A stretch of 64,000 nucleotides of DNA from Pseudescherichia sp031979925 (GCF_031979925.1 NZ_DALZFB010000011.1:62001-126000); one strand, 5' to 3'. Positions 16,563-27,937 are shown, counted from the stretch's first letter. Numbers and translations: made by a program. Notes: generated by a model not told the origin, from the letters alone.

Positions 16563-17735
16563 TCATAACAAAGCATTGATCCCTGTAATCAGTCTGCTGA
16601 GGCCCTGATCCAGTTTCTCCCGCGGGCAGCCTGCATTCAGCCGGACAAACCCGTTCCCTTCGGGGCCATAGGTATAGCCGGGCATAATTGCCACTTTCTG
16701 CTGGTGGATAAGCACATCCTGCAATGCATGGTCGTCGAGATTAAGCGGGCGCAGATCGATCCACGCCAGATAACTTGCCTCGGGCGGCTGCCAGCGAAGC
16801 TGAGGATAAGCCTGATTGAGCTGGCTGGCGATGGTCACCATATTACCATGCAGGTAGGTGCGAAGCGCATCCAGCCACGGCGCGCCCTCGCGGTAGGCGG
16901 CAATATGAGCGCAGAGCGAAAGCACCGCCGGGGAGGAGAGCCCGTCCCGGCCCTTTAGCGCGGTGAGATAGTCCTCACGGCGTTGAGCGTTGCTGATTAT
17001 CCCATACGCCCCGGTCAGAGCCGGAATGTTAAAGCTTTTTGATCCGGATGTGAGCAACGCCCACTCGCCTTGCCCCACCTGGCACCAGGGAATATGTTTC
17101 GCCTCACCCCAGACCATATCCATATGTATCTCGTCGCTAATCACCCGGACACCATGGCGTTCGCAAAGCCTGGACATCGCCTCCAGCTCTTCACGCGTCC
17201 ACACTTTCCCTGTCGGATTATGCGGGCTGCACAGCAGCAGGATTTTAGTCTCCGGCAGGGAGAGCATGGCCTCAAGGACAGCCAGATCGCACCCCCAGCC
17301 GGTATCGGTTTTCTCCAGCGGCACGCTCAGGACGCGGCGCTGGTTACCCTCAATCGCTTTATAGAACGCATCGTAGGCCGGAGTGTGAATGACCACTGCG
17401 TCTCCCGGCGCAGACCACTGACGGATAAGCTCGGAAGCCATGTAGATAACCGACGGACCGTAAACGATGGTCTCGGGATCGACCTCTGTGGCAAAGCGGG
17501 TTCCGTACCAGTGGCAGACCGCGCCAAGGAAATCCTCATTCTTCCAGCGGCTGTAGCCCAGCACGCCATGCGCCAGCCGCTGCTGGATGGCGTCAATAAT
17601 GCAGGGGGCGGTAGCGAAATCCATATCCGAGATGGTGAACGGCAGCAGGTCGGCCACGCCAAACCGATCCGCTACGTAGTCCCACTGCGTACACCATGTT
17701 CCATGCCGGTCGATCGCCGTAGAAAAATCAAACAT
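16563..17735 (-). CDS. malY: Cystathionine beta-lyase/MalT antagonist MalY
   Basis: MalY is a PLP-dependent C-S lyase that also binds and inhibits MalT, repressing the maltose regulon. The 390-residue product has the aminotransferase class I/II fold with the PLP lysine in LLTSGSKSFNIPAL (about residue 233) and SPHNPTGKVW earlier. It is 11 bases downstream of malX on the same strand. Its last ~30 codons are duplicated in diverged form next to add, so the 3' end may have been supplied by the inserted block. Confidence 0.96.
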   Translation of the reverse strand: MFDFSTAIDRHGTWCTQWDYVADRFGVADLLPFTISDMDFATAPCIIDAIQQRLAHGVLGYSRWKNEDFLGAVCHWYGTRFATEVDPETIVYGPSVIYMASELIRQWSAPGDAVVIHTPAYDAFYKAIEGNQRRVLSVPLEKTDTGWGCDLAVLEAMLSLPETKILLLCSPHNPTGKVWTREELEAMSRLCERHGVRVISDEIHMDMVWGEAKHIPWCQVGQGEWALLTSGSKSFNIPALTGAYGIISNAQRREDYLTALKGRDGLSSPAVLSLCAHIAAYREGAPWLDALRTYLHGNMVTIASQLNQAYPQLRWQPPEASYLAWIDLRPLNLDDHALQDVLIHQQKVAIMPGYTYGPEGNGFVRLNAGCPREKLDQGLSRLITGINALL

Positions 17736-17746
17736 AGCCTTATCCT

Positions 17747-19339
17747 TTATGCCTGCACCGAGTTCATCAGGGCTTCCATCTCATCTTTCACCGACTGCAC
17801 CTGGGGGCCAATCACTACCTGCAAGTTATGCTGGTTGAGCTGTACCACGCCAATGGCACGATTGTCCTTAAGGGCCTGCACATTAACGCGAGACATATCG
17901 TTAACGGAGAGGCGCAGGCGGGTGATGCAGTTATCGAGGGTGACAATATTTTCACTCCCGCCCAGCGCAGCGAGAATTGCCGGTACGTTATAGCCTGAAC
18001 GTCCCAGCGCGCCTGCCATCGTCTTCTCGACGGTGCTGGCCGTTTCAATATCCCGGCCCGGCGTTTTCAAATTAAAGTGCAGAATAGCAAAGCGGAAGAT
18101 GATGTAGTACACCGCGAACCAGACGGCGGCGACCACCGGCACGAGATACCACTTGGTCGCCAGACCGTGCAGGATGCCAAATACGACAAAATCAATCACG
18201 TTGCCGTCGGTGTTGCCGATGGTGACGCCCAGCACGGCCATCACCGTAAAGCCGAGGCCGGTGAGCAGGGCGTGAATAAGGTAGAGCACCGGGGCGACAA
18301 ACAGGAAAAGAAACTCTAACGGCTCCGTGGTGCCGCCGACCACACAGGCAATCAGGCCGGAAATCAACAGCCCCTTAATTTTATGCCGGTTCTCGGGACG
18401 GGCGCAGTGGTACATCGCCAGCGCCGCGCCGGGCAGGCCGCCCAGGAAGGCAGGCATTTTTCCCTGAGAGAGGAAGCGCGTGGCGCTTTCAGAAAAACCG
18501 TGGGTGGTCGGGCAGCTCAACTGGGCCTGGAAGATGGTCAGCGCACCGCTGACGGTGTGGCCGCAGACCTCCTGGGTGCCGCCTGCGTCCGTGAAGCGGA
18601 TCAGGGCAACCAAAATATGCTGCAAGCCAAACGGCAGCAGCAGACGCTCGCCGGTGCCGAAGATCATCGGCCCAAAATCACCGGCGCTGTTTATGATCTG
18701 GCCCAGACCACGGATCCCCATGGCGAAGACGGGCCAGATAAGGGGGATCACCAGACCGACCAGTCCCATCGCCACGGTGGTAACAATAGGAACGAAGCGG
18801 GTGCCGCCAAAAAACGCGAGCGCATCTGGCAGCCTGATGGTGTGGAAGCGTTCATGCAGCAGCCAGACAATAACCCCGGCGATGACCGCCCCGAGGATCC
18901 CGGTATCAATGGACTGAATGCCCAGCACGCTTTGAATATTGTAGGCCTTTAGCAGCGCCGCATCGGTGGTTGGCAGGATGCCTTTTGCCGTTAGCCAGAA
19001 GTTAACGGCCAGGTTCATCACCGCGTAGCCGACGAAGCCGGCAAAGGCAGCAATGCCTTTATTCTCACGCGCCAGCCCCAGCGGAATGGCGATGCAGAAC
19101 ATCACCGGTAAAAAACTAAAGGCGAAGGAGCCAATCTTGCTCATCCATATAAAGATTGCCTGCAGGACCGGATTGCCCAGCACAGGGATCAGCGTCATGA
19201 CGTCGCGGCTGCTCAACGAGCTGCCAATGCCTAACATGATCCCGCAAAAAGAGAGCAGCGCGACGGGCAGCATAAAGGTTTTGCCCAGCTGCTGAAAAAA
19301 TTCCCACAGCGTGATTTTCTGTACGGTTTTCGTCGTCAT
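17747..19339 (-). CDS. malX: PTS system EIICB component MalX
   Basis: MalX is a fused EIIC-EIIB permease of the glucose/maltose-type phosphotransferase system. The 530-residue product has an N-terminal multi-span EIIC domain (about residues 15-410; KMPAFLGGLPGAALAMYHCA lies in the substrate region) and a C-terminal EIIB domain with the phosphorylatable Cys in LDNCITRLRLSV (about residue 471). It is divergent from malI and carries MalI-type operators upstream. The physiological substrate is not established. Confidence 0.96.
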   Translation of the reverse strand: MTTKTVQKITLWEFFQQLGKTFMLPVALLSFCGIMLGIGSSLSSRDVMTLIPVLGNPVLQAIFIWMSKIGSFAFSFLPVMFCIAIPLGLARENKGIAAFAGFVGYAVMNLAVNFWLTAKGILPTTDAALLKAYNIQSVLGIQSIDTGILGAVIAGVIVWLLHERFHTIRLPDALAFFGGTRFVPIVTTVAMGLVGLVIPLIWPVFAMGIRGLGQIINSAGDFGPMIFGTGERLLLPFGLQHILVALIRFTDAGGTQEVCGHTVSGALTIFQAQLSCPTTHGFSESATRFLSQGKMPAFLGGLPGAALAMYHCARPENRHKIKGLLISGLIACVVGGTTEPLEFLFLFVAPVLYLIHALLTGLGFTVMAVLGVTIGNTDGNVIDFVVFGILHGLATKWYLVPVVAAVWFAVYYIIFRFAILHFNLKTPGRDIETASTVEKTMAGALGRSGYNVPAILAALGGSENIVTLDNCITRLRLSVNDMSRVNVQALKDNRAIGVVQLNQHNLQVVIGPQVQSVKDEMEALMNSVQA

Positions 19340-19392
19340 AAACGACTCCTTGTCGAAAAAGAGGTGCAGATGAGATTGTAGTGGGGATGAAA

Positions 19393-19408
19393 GATAAAAC
19401 GTTTTACC
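19393..19408. promoter_or_regulatory. MalI operator, malX-proximal
   Basis: GATAAAACGTTTTACC is a near-perfect palindrome of the LacI-family type, located 54 bases upstream of malX. It matches the second copy at 19471-19488 in the core AAAACGTTTT. In E. coli MalI represses malXY and itself through operators with this core. Confidence 0.85.
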
Positions 19409-19470
19409 TAATTTTTATGCGCTATAAATCACACAACTGAGCAATAAAAAAGCGTATAAAATAGTCCTAT

Positions 19471-19488
19471 AGATAAAACGTTTTATCT
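19471..19488. promoter_or_regulatory. MalI operator, malI-proximal
   Basis: AGATAAAACGTTTTATCT is a perfect 18-bp palindrome 28 bases before the malI start, suited to autorepression by MalI. It is the stronger of the two operators by symmetry. Confidence 0.88.
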
Positions 19489-19515
19489 ACGCCAGGATCG
19501 GGGATTTACGCTTTT

Positions 19516-20544
19516 ATGGCCACTCTAAAAAAAATAACCATTAACGATGTCGCGGTGGCGGCGGGGGTTTCCGTCAGCACCGTTTCGCTGGTGCTCAGCG
19601 GCAAAGGCCGTATCTCCACGGCGACCGGCGAACGTGTTAATCAGGCTATCGAGCGACTCGGCTTTGTTCGTAACCGTCAGGCTTCCGCTCTGCGCGGCGG
19701 GCAGAGCGGGGTGATTGGCCTGATTGTCCGTAACCTCTCTTCACCGTTTTATGCCGAACTCACGGCCGGACTTACCGAGGCGCTCGAAGCCCAGGGGCGA
19801 ATGGTATTTCTCCTGCACGGTGGCGACGGCGGCGAGCAACTCCTCCAGCGCTTTAATACCCTGCTGGCGCAGGGAGTAGACGGCGTTGTAATCGCCGGAG
19901 GCGCGGGGGTAAGCGGTGAACTTCAGGCCTGTGCCGCCGAGCAAGGCACGCCACTCGTGTTTGCTTCCCGAGCCAGCTACCTTGACGATGCCGACTGCGT
20001 CAGGCCGGATAACATGCAGGCAGCCCAGATGCTCACCGAGTATCTGATTCAGCGTGGTCATCAGCGTATTGCCTGGCTGGGGGGCAACAGCGCCTCGCTA
20101 ACGCGGGCAGAGAGAGTGGGCGGCTATTGTGCCACCCTGCTGAAATATGGTTTACCCTTTCACAGCGAATGGGTCGTTGAGTGCGACACCAGTCAGAAGC
20201 AGAGCGCCGAAGCGGTCGCGGCGCTGCTACGGCGTAATCCCACCATCAGCGCGGTAGTGTGTTACAACGATGTTATTGCCCGTGGCGCCTGGTTTGGTTT
20301 AATGCGGGCGGGACGACAGAGCGGTGAGGCAGGGATGGATAGCTACTTTGAGCAGCAGGTGACCCTGGCCGCCTTTGCGGATGTCACTGAGAGCGCACTG
20401 GATGAACTGCCGATTATCTGGGTAACGACGCCTGCAAGGGAGATGGGCTATACCCTGGCGGAGCGGATCATGCAGCGTATTGCGAAGGAGGATAGCCTTG
20501 CCCGCAGCCAGACCCTCAAGGCCCGACTCATCGCCAAAAAATAG
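19516..20544 (+). CDS. malI: LacI-family repressor MalI
   Basis: MalI represses malXY and its own gene. The 342-residue product has a LacI helix-turn-helix at residues 7-30 (ITINDVAVAAGVSVSTVSLV), the RxxxxRQASALRGG hinge region and a periplasmic-binding-protein-like effector domain. Divergent malX and two AAAACGTTTT-centred palindromes support the assignment. It is convergent with ydgA; the hdhA and uid genes that follow malI in K-12 are absent here. Confidence 0.95.
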   Translation: MATLKKITINDVAVAAGVSVSTVSLVLSGKGRISTATGERVNQAIERLGFVRNRQASALRGGQSGVIGLIVRNLSSPFYAELTAGLTEALEAQGRMVFLLHGGDGGEQLLQRFNTLLAQGVDGVVIAGGAGVSGELQACAAEQGTPLVFASRASYLDDADCVRPDNMQAAQMLTEYLIQRGHQRIAWLGGNSASLTRAERVGGYCATLLKYGLPFHSEWVVECDTSQKQSAEAVAALLRRNPTISAVVCYNDVIARGAWFGLMRAGRQSGEAGMDSYFEQQVTLAAFADVTESALDELPIIWVTTPAREMGYTLAERIMQRIAKEDSLARSQTLKARLIAKK

Positions 20545-20562
20545 CCCCTCCGGAGAGGGGCT
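20535..20562 (-). terminator. Terminator of ydgA
   Basis: AGCCCCTC/GAGGGGCT forms a perfect 8-bp stem with a four-base loop (20543-20562). On the minus strand it is followed by ATTTTTT, giving a good intrinsic terminator for ydgA inside the end of malI. Confidence 0.85.
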
Positions 20563-20568
20563 GGAGCA

Positions 20569-22182
<1,614 letters not shown>

Positions 22183-22279
22183 AGCGATTATCCCTAAAAA
22201 TGAAACCAGGCGGAAAAAGCCGCCTGGAGAGTCGTAAGGTCTTGCTAAGCTTAGCAATAAGGTACAAAAAGGTCAGTAC

Positions 22280-23458
22280 TTAGTTCACTTTATTGTACAC
22301 GCGGGCCAAACGGCCAACGCCGCTCGCCTCAACAGGGGATTCTCCGGCACTAACGAAGGCCGACTCGCCCGGCTTAAGCACTAGCTGCTGCTCGCCTTTG
22401 CTCAGCACGGCCTCGCCCTCGACGCAGAAGAGGATTGCCGCGCTCTGCTGGGCAAGCGTTGATGCCTGAGTAGCGAGGTCATGCAGAGAGAAAGCAAAGT
22501 CGGCAACCGGAATAGGGAAATCCAGCTCCGCGCCGTTTTGTTCCGGCACCGTCAGCAGTTCGTCCGCTGGCTTGGGCACAAACTTAACGTTGGCGACCAG
22601 CTCGGGAATATCGATGTATTTCGGCGTCAGGCCGGCACGCAGGACGTTATCAGAGTTAGCCATCACCTCCAGCGCCACGCCTTTCAGGTAGGCATGCGGC
22701 GTCTCGGCGAACAGGAACATCGCTTCGCCCGGATTAAGCTTGATCACATTAAGCAGCAGCGGCGAGAAGAGGCCGCTGTCGTCCGGGTAGAACTCAGAGA
22801 TAAAGCGAATAGTCTCCCACGGCTCGCCCTGCTGACTTGCCAGCGTGGCCTTCAGCACCGCCAGCGCATGTGACTTCTCCTCGCCCTGCATATTGAGCAG
22901 GCTGGCAAAGAGCTGGCTTAGGCTGTCGGCATCCGGCTGTGCCAGGAAGTGGGCTATCGCCTGATGCGCGCCCGCTACCGGCTGCAGCAGGGAGATGATG
23001 TCGCTGAATTCACGAAAGGCATTCATTGCCAGGAACGGCGTGAGGGCAAATACCAGCTCGGGCTTATGGTTAGGATCTTTATAGTTGCGCTCGGCCGCAT
23101 CCAGTGGAATTCCCGCCGCGTTCTCTTTCGCAAAGCCCATTTCCGAGGCCTGCTTGTTCGGGTGAACCTGAATCGAGAGCGGCTGATCGGCGCACAGAAC
23201 CTTAAACAGGAAAGGCAGCTCGCCGAAGCGCTCCGCTACCGCCTGGCCCAGCAGAGCCGTTTTATCCTGTTCAATGATCTCCCGCAGCGGCTGCGGCTGG
23301 CCAGACGCGTTCTCGATTTTTGAGCTGCTCTTTGGGTGCGCCCCCATCCACAGCTCTGCCATCGGCAGTCCGTCGGGGTTGGCGATCCCATAGAGTTCCG
23401 TTAACGCACTTTTACTTCCCCAGGCATAGTTCTGCACTGAGTTGATGAGTTTTTGCAT
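22280..23458 (-). CDS. manA: Mannose-6-phosphate isomerase
   Basis: ManA is the zinc enzyme interconverting mannose-6-phosphate and fructose-6-phosphate, needed for mannose use and GDP-mannose supply. The 392-residue product has the type I signatures: LSIQVHPNK with zinc-binding Gln and His, KPELVFALTPF with the zinc-binding Glu, and FAETPHAYL with the third His. The start MQKLINSVQNYAWGSK matches E. coli. It is divergent from fumA, with a 198-base shared regulatory region. Confidence 0.97.
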   Translation of the reverse strand: MQKLINSVQNYAWGSKSALTELYGIANPDGLPMAELWMGAHPKSSSKIENASGQPQPLREIIEQDKTALLGQAVAERFGELPFLFKVLCADQPLSIQVHPNKQASEMGFAKENAAGIPLDAAERNYKDPNHKPELVFALTPFLAMNAFREFSDIISLLQPVAGAHQAIAHFLAQPDADSLSQLFASLLNMQGEEKSHALAVLKATLASQQGEPWETIRFISEFYPDDSGLFSPLLLNVIKLNPGEAMFLFAETPHAYLKGVALEVMANSDNVLRAGLTPKYIDIPELVANVKFVPKPADELLTVPEQNGAELDFPIPVADFAFSLHDLATQASTLAQQSAAILFCVEGEAVLSKGEQQLVLKPGESAFVSAGESPVEASGVGRLARVYNKVN

Positions 23459-23656
23459 TATCAAGCCCTGTATTACGTTGAGGATTATGTGGCTATTAAA
23501 CCAATAAACCCATGGTAAGTAATTACCTGACTTAAAAAGTCGTCCTTATCTCAGTTTTTGTTAAAAAATTGTGTAGGATAAGCAGACTCGCTTTTAAGCA
23601 GGGCAACGGAACGTTTGCCCAGACAATAACCAGACCGGGCAGTAAGTGAGAGCATA

Positions 23657-25303
23657 ATGTCGACAAAACCTTTTCACTATCAGGATCCTTTCCCCCTCAA
23701 AAAGGATGATACCGAATACTATCTGCTTACCCGTGATCACGTCTCCGTAACGGAGTTCGAGGGCCACGAGATCCTCAAAGTTGAACCCCAGGCGCTGACC
23801 CTGCTGGCGCAGCAGGCCTTCCACGACGCGTCGTTTATGCTGCGTCCGGCGCACCAGCAGCAGGTAGCGGATATCCTCGCCGACCCGGAGGCCAGCGAGA
23901 ACGATCGCTACGTGGCGCTGCAATTTTTACGCAACTCTGATATTGCCGCGAAGGGCATCCTGCCAACCTGCCAGGATACCGGCACGGCCATTATCAGCGG
24001 CAAGAAGGGCCAGCGGGTGTGGACCGGCGGCGGCGATGAAGCGGCGCTGGCGCGTGGAGTCTATAACACCTATATCGAAGATAACCTGCGCTACTCGCAG
24101 AACGCAGCGCTGGATATGTACCGCGAGGTCAACACCGGCACCAACCTGCCGGCGCAGATCGATCTCTACAGCGTCGACGGTGACGAGTATAAGTTTCTCT
24201 GCATTGCCAAAGGCGGCGGCTCGGCGAATAAAACCTATCTCTATCAGGAGACCAAGGCGCTGTTGACTCCGGGCAAGCTGAAGGATTACCTGGTCGACAA
24301 GATGCGCACCCTGGGAACAGCGGCGTGTCCGCCTTACCATATTGCCTTTGTCATCGGCGGAACATCAGCGGAAGCCACTCTAAAGACCGTCAAGCTTGCC
24401 TCAACCAAGTACTACGATGGCCTACCCACCGAAGGGAACGAACACGGCCAGGCGTTCCGCGACGTGGCCCTGGAGAATGAGCTGCTGCGTGCCGCGCAGG
24501 ATCTCGGCCTCGGGGCGCAGTTCGGCGGCAAATACTTTGCTCACGACGTGCGGGTGATCCGTCTGCCGCGCCACGGCGCATCCTGCCCGGTGGGCATGGG
24601 CGTCTCCTGCTCGGCGGACCGCAATATCAAAGCCAAAATCAACCGCGACGGGATCTGGATTGAGAAGCTGGAGCAGAATCCGGGCAAATACATCCCTGAA
24701 TCGCTGCGCCAGGCGGGCGAGGGCGAAGCGGTGCGTATCGACCTCAACCGTCCGATGCGTGACATCTTACAGCAGCTCTCGCAGTATCCGGTGTCGACCC
24801 GTCTGTCACTGAGTGGCACCATCATCGTGGCCCGCGATATTGCCCACGCTAAGCTGAAAGAGCGTATGGATCGTGGCGAAGGGCTGCCGCAGTACGTTAA
24901 AGATCACCCAATCTACTACGCCGGACCTGCGAAAACCCCTGAAGGCTACGCCTCCGGCTCCCTTGGGCCGACCACGGCGGGGCGGATGGACTCCTACGTC
25001 GATCAGCTTCAGTCTGAGGGCGGGAGTATGATCATGCTGGCGAAAGGCAACCGCAGCCAGCAGGTGACCGATGCCTGCCACAAGCATGGCGGTTTCTATC
25101 TCGGCAGCATTGGCGGCCCGGCGGCGGTATTGGCCCAGGGCAGTATCCGCAGCCTGGAGTGCGTCGAGTACCCTGAGCTGGGTATGGAAGCCATCTGGAA
25201 AATTGAAGTGGTTGATTTCCCGGCCTTTATCCTGGTTGATGATAAGGGCAACGACTTCTTCCAGCAGATCCACGCCTCGGCCTGTGCCCGCTGCGTGAAG
25301 TAA
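23657..25303 (+). CDS. fumA: Class I fumarate hydratase
   Basis: FumA is the oxygen-sensitive [4Fe-4S] fumarase of the TCA cycle. At 548 residues it has the full class I length. Three cluster-binding cysteines are visible: LPTCQDTG (Cys105), TAACPPYH (about 224) and VSCSADRN (about 318). The C-terminal beta domain ends ASACARCVK. It precedes fumC as in E. coli, with a strong terminator between them, so the aerobic iron-independent enzyme is expressed separately. Confidence 0.97.
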   Translation: MSTKPFHYQDPFPLKKDDTEYYLLTRDHVSVTEFEGHEILKVEPQALTLLAQQAFHDASFMLRPAHQQQVADILADPEASENDRYVALQFLRNSDIAAKGILPTCQDTGTAIISGKKGQRVWTGGGDEAALARGVYNTYIEDNLRYSQNAALDMYREVNTGTNLPAQIDLYSVDGDEYKFLCIAKGGGSANKTYLYQETKALLTPGKLKDYLVDKMRTLGTAACPPYHIAFVIGGTSAEATLKTVKLASTKYYDGLPTEGNEHGQAFRDVALENELLRAAQDLGLGAQFGGKYFAHDVRVIRLPRHGASCPVGMGVSCSADRNIKAKINRDGIWIEKLEQNPGKYIPESLRQAGEGEAVRIDLNRPMRDILQQLSQYPVSTRLSLSGTIIVARDIAHAKLKERMDRGEGLPQYVKDHPIYYAGPAKTPEGYASGSLGPTTAGRMDSYVDQLQSEGGSMIMLAKGNRSQQVTDACHKHGGFYLGSIGGPAAVLAQGSIRSLECVEYPELGMEAIWKIEVVDFPAFILVDDKGNDFFQQIHASACARCVK

Positions 25304-25308
25304 CTTGA

Positions 25309-25337
25309 GACCGCCCAACCGGGCGGTTTTTTTTTGC
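25309..25337 (+). terminator. Terminator of fumA
   Basis: ACCGCCC and GGGCGGT form a 7-bp stem with a four-base loop followed by nine T, directly after the fumA stop. Confidence 0.93.
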
Positions 25338-25427
25338 CGCTGGCGCTGGAAAATCATCAATACTTATAACTCTTTGGGCAGGTGAGCATTGCTGTAACCC
25401 ACATCGCAACGTATTCAAGGAGCGTAT

Positions 25428-26831
25428 ATGACTTCGCATCGCAGTGAGAAAGATTCGATGGGCGCAATCGATGTCCCGGCAGACAAGCTATGGGGCGCGC
25501 AAACCCAGCGATCGCTCGAGCATTTTCGTATCTCGACCGAGAAAATGCCGGTCTCGCTACTCCGTGCGCTGGCCTTAACTAAGCGGGCAGCGGCAAAAGT
25601 TAACCAGGATCTGGGCCTGCTGGCTACTGAGAAAGCGCAGGCCATCATCAGCGCAGCAGATGAGGTGCTCAACGGCGATCATCCGGACGAGTTCCCGCTG
25701 GCGATCTGGCAGACTGGCTCTGGCACCCAAAGCAACATGAACATGAACGAGGTGCTGGCGAACCGCGCTAGCGAGCTGCTGGGCGGCGAGCGGGGGATGG
25801 CGCGTAAGGTGCACCCCAACGACGACGTTAACAAAAGCCAAAGTTCCAACGATGTCTTTCCTACTGCCATGCATGTGGCCTCGGTTATCGCCGTGCGGGA
25901 GGATCTGATCCCCTCTCTGCTGGAGCTGACCCGCACCCTGGGGGAAAAATCCCGCGCCTATGCCGATATCGTTAAAATTGGCCGTACCCATCTGCAGGAT
26001 GCGACGCCCCTGACGCTGGGCCAGGAGATCTCCGGCTGGGTGGCGATGCTGGAGCATAATCTGAAGCATATCGAAAATAGCCTGCCGCATCTGTCGGAGC
26101 TGGCTCTCGGCGGCACGGCGGTAGGGACCGGGCTGAATACCCATCCGGAATATGCTCATCGCGTGGCCGACGAGCTGGCGGCCATCACCGGCCAGGGGTT
26201 TATCACCGCGCCGAACAAGTTCGAGGCGCTGGCAACCTGCGATGCGTTAGTGCATGCCCACGGTGCACTGAAGGGGCTGGCGGCGTCGCTGATGAAGATT
26301 GCTAACGACGTGCGCTGGCTGGCTTCCGGCCCGCGCTGTGGCATTGGTGAGATTACTATTCCAGAAAACGAGCCGGGAAGCTCTATCATGCCGGGCAAGG
26401 TTAATCCGACCCAGTGCGAGGCCCTGACCATGCTCTGCTGCCAGGTGATGGGTAACGATGTGTCAATCAATATGGGGGGCGCGTCGGGTAACTTCGAACT
26501 GAACGTCTTCCGCCCGATGGTTATCCATAACTTCCTGCAATCGGTGCGCCTGCTGGCAGACGGGATGGAGAGCTTCAACGAGCACTGCGCCATCGGCATC
26601 GAGCCGGACAGGACGCGTATCGATCAGCTCCTTAACGAGTCGCTGATGCTGGTAACGGCCCTGAATACCCACATTGGCTACGACAAGGCCGCCGAGATCG
26701 CCAAGAAGGCGCACAAAGAGGGGCTGACGCTAAAAGCCTCGGCGCTGGCGCTGGGCTACCTGACCGAGGAGCAGTTTGACACCTGGGTGCGCCCGGAGAC
26801 CATGGTAGGCAGCATGCCATCCGGCAGCTAG
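25428..26831 (+). CDS. fumC: Class II fumarate hydratase
   Basis: FumC is the iron-independent tetrameric fumarase induced by superoxide and iron limitation in E. coli. The 467-residue product carries the superfamily signature GSSIMPGKVNPTQCE (about residues 317-331), plus TGSGTQSNMNMNE and SSNDVFPTAMH substrate motifs. The start follows CAAGGAGCGTAT. It is convergent with tus, seven bases away. Confidence 0.97.
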   Translation: MTSHRSEKDSMGAIDVPADKLWGAQTQRSLEHFRISTEKMPVSLLRALALTKRAAAKVNQDLGLLATEKAQAIISAADEVLNGDHPDEFPLAIWQTGSGTQSNMNMNEVLANRASELLGGERGMARKVHPNDDVNKSQSSNDVFPTAMHVASVIAVREDLIPSLLELTRTLGEKSRAYADIVKIGRTHLQDATPLTLGQEISGWVAMLEHNLKHIENSLPHLSELALGGTAVGTGLNTHPEYAHRVADELAAITGQGFITAPNKFEALATCDALVHAHGALKGLAASLMKIANDVRWLASGPRCGIGEITIPENEPGSSIMPGKVNPTQCEALTMLCCQVMGNDVSINMGGASGNFELNVFRPMVIHNFLQSVRLLADGMESFNEHCAIGIEPDRTRIDQLLNESLMLVTALNTHIGYDKAAEIAKKAHKEGLTLKASALALGYLTEEQFDTWVRPETMVGSMPSGS

Positions 26832-26838
26832 TTACCCG

Positions 26839-27768
26839 TTAGTTGGCAACGTAGAGGTGCAGCCGGGGGATGATTAACGTCAGCGGCTGCGCCTCCGGCT
26901 TATAGCGGTGCTGAACATTGTCGGCATCATAGTTCAACAGCTCGCCAATATCGGGCACCCGGCCACCGCTCTCCTCAGCAATCAGCGCAATGATGGGCGT
27001 TGGGCAGGCGTGCTGCACCTGCTTTTGCGAGCCGGCATACCAGACCCGGGCAATGGGCTGCACCTTCACCGGCCGTTTGATTTTCAGCCGGGCCTTCTGC
27101 GGCAGGGCGGCAATATCGTTATACTCCTGCTCCAGCTGGGCCTGCCACTGCTCCCGCGTCCAGCCTCCTACCGCTCGCGGCGCTTTTAAACTCTTCTCCA
27201 GCTGGGCCAGCACCTCATCGCGGGTAAAATTCTTGATGATATGCTTGTTGGCCCAACCAAAGCGCAGCGTCGCCGGATCGCGCAGGGCGGTCAGCGTTCG
27301 ATAGGCATTCAGGGTGATCAGGCCCGGCAAGTGGTGGTGTACCCAGTCAAAGCGGGCCGCGGAGGGCAGGCCAGATTCGACGGTAACGATATGCTCAAAA
27401 GTCGTTTTCAGGCTGTTAATCAGCCCAATGCGCGCCTCCAGGCTGTCGCGCGTCGCCAGCGTGGTCTGGTAGCAGATCACACCCGGCAGGCGAACCGCCG
27501 CTTTGCTGCTGCGGTTCTCCGACTGCTGCTGAATAAAGAGGTGCGAGAAGTGGTGCAGGGCGCGATCGGCGGCGCGTTTACCCACATGCTGCTTGACCTG
27601 AATAGTCGTCAGCGGCGCATGCTCGGCCTCTTTAGTCACCTCTGGCAGCTCAAATACGCGACCGGCCAGCAGCCGACATTCGCTCAGCTCGCTCTTTAGC
27701 TCCGCAAGTTCGCGCTCAATCTGGCGGAAGGTACTGTTCAAACGCTCAATCAGGTCGTAGCTGGCCAT
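26839..27768 (-). CDS. tus: DNA replication terminus site-binding protein Tus
   Basis: Tus binds Ter sites and blocks replication forks in one direction by stopping DnaB helicase. The 309-residue length matches E. coli Tus and the core SENRSSKAAVRLPGV, EWVHHHLPGLITLNAYRT-type region and C-terminal YDADNVQHRYKPEAQPL are conserved. The start is set at 27768 (MASYDLIERLN). A Ter site overlaps its promoter region 12 bases upstream, allowing autoregulation. Confidence 0.96.
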   Translation of the reverse strand: MASYDLIERLNSTFRQIERELAELKSELSECRLLAGRVFELPEVTKEAEHAPLTTIQVKQHVGKRAADRALHHFSHLFIQQQSENRSSKAAVRLPGVICYQTTLATRDSLEARIGLINSLKTTFEHIVTVESGLPSAARFDWVHHHLPGLITLNAYRTLTALRDPATLRFGWANKHIIKNFTRDEVLAQLEKSLKAPRAVGGWTREQWQAQLEQEYNDIAALPQKARLKIKRPVKVQPIARVWYAGSQKQVQHACPTPIIALIAEESGGRVPDIGELLNYDADNVQHRYKPEAQPLTLIIPRLHLYVAN

Positions 27769-27779
27769 AAGCAATCTCG

Positions 27780-27795
27780 TTAGTTACAACATACT
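27780..27795 (-). promoter_or_regulatory. Ter site upstream of tus (TerB type)
   Basis: On the minus strand the sequence is AGTATGTTGTAACTAA, an exact match to the E. coli Ter core. It lies 12 bases before the tus start, the same arrangement as TerB. Tus bound here would both arrest forks from one side and repress tus. Which face is non-permissive follows from the minus-strand orientation. Confidence 0.93.
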
Positions 27796-27844
27796 AAAAG
27801 AGTAACACATTCCCCACGGTTAGGCCATCGTGCTGAGAGTTCTC

Positions 27845-27924
27845 GTAGGCCGGATAAGGCGTTAGCCGCCATCCGGCGTTATCGCTCGGTCAAGTCGGGT
27901 GGCGCTTCGCTTACCCGACCTACG
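27845..27924. repeat. Pair of REP elements between tus and rstB
   Basis: Two REP-like palindromes lie head to head: GTAGGCCGGATAAGGCGTTA onwards (27845-27877) and GGGTGGCGCTTCGCTTACCC onwards (27897-27924). The GTAGGCCGGATAAGGCG and ACCCGACCTACG ends are typical of enterobacterial BIMEs, found after genes and able to bind gyrase or IHF. They lie between the 5' end of tus and the 3' end of rstB. Confidence 0.8.
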
Positions 27925-27937
27925 GTCTGTGCAGACG

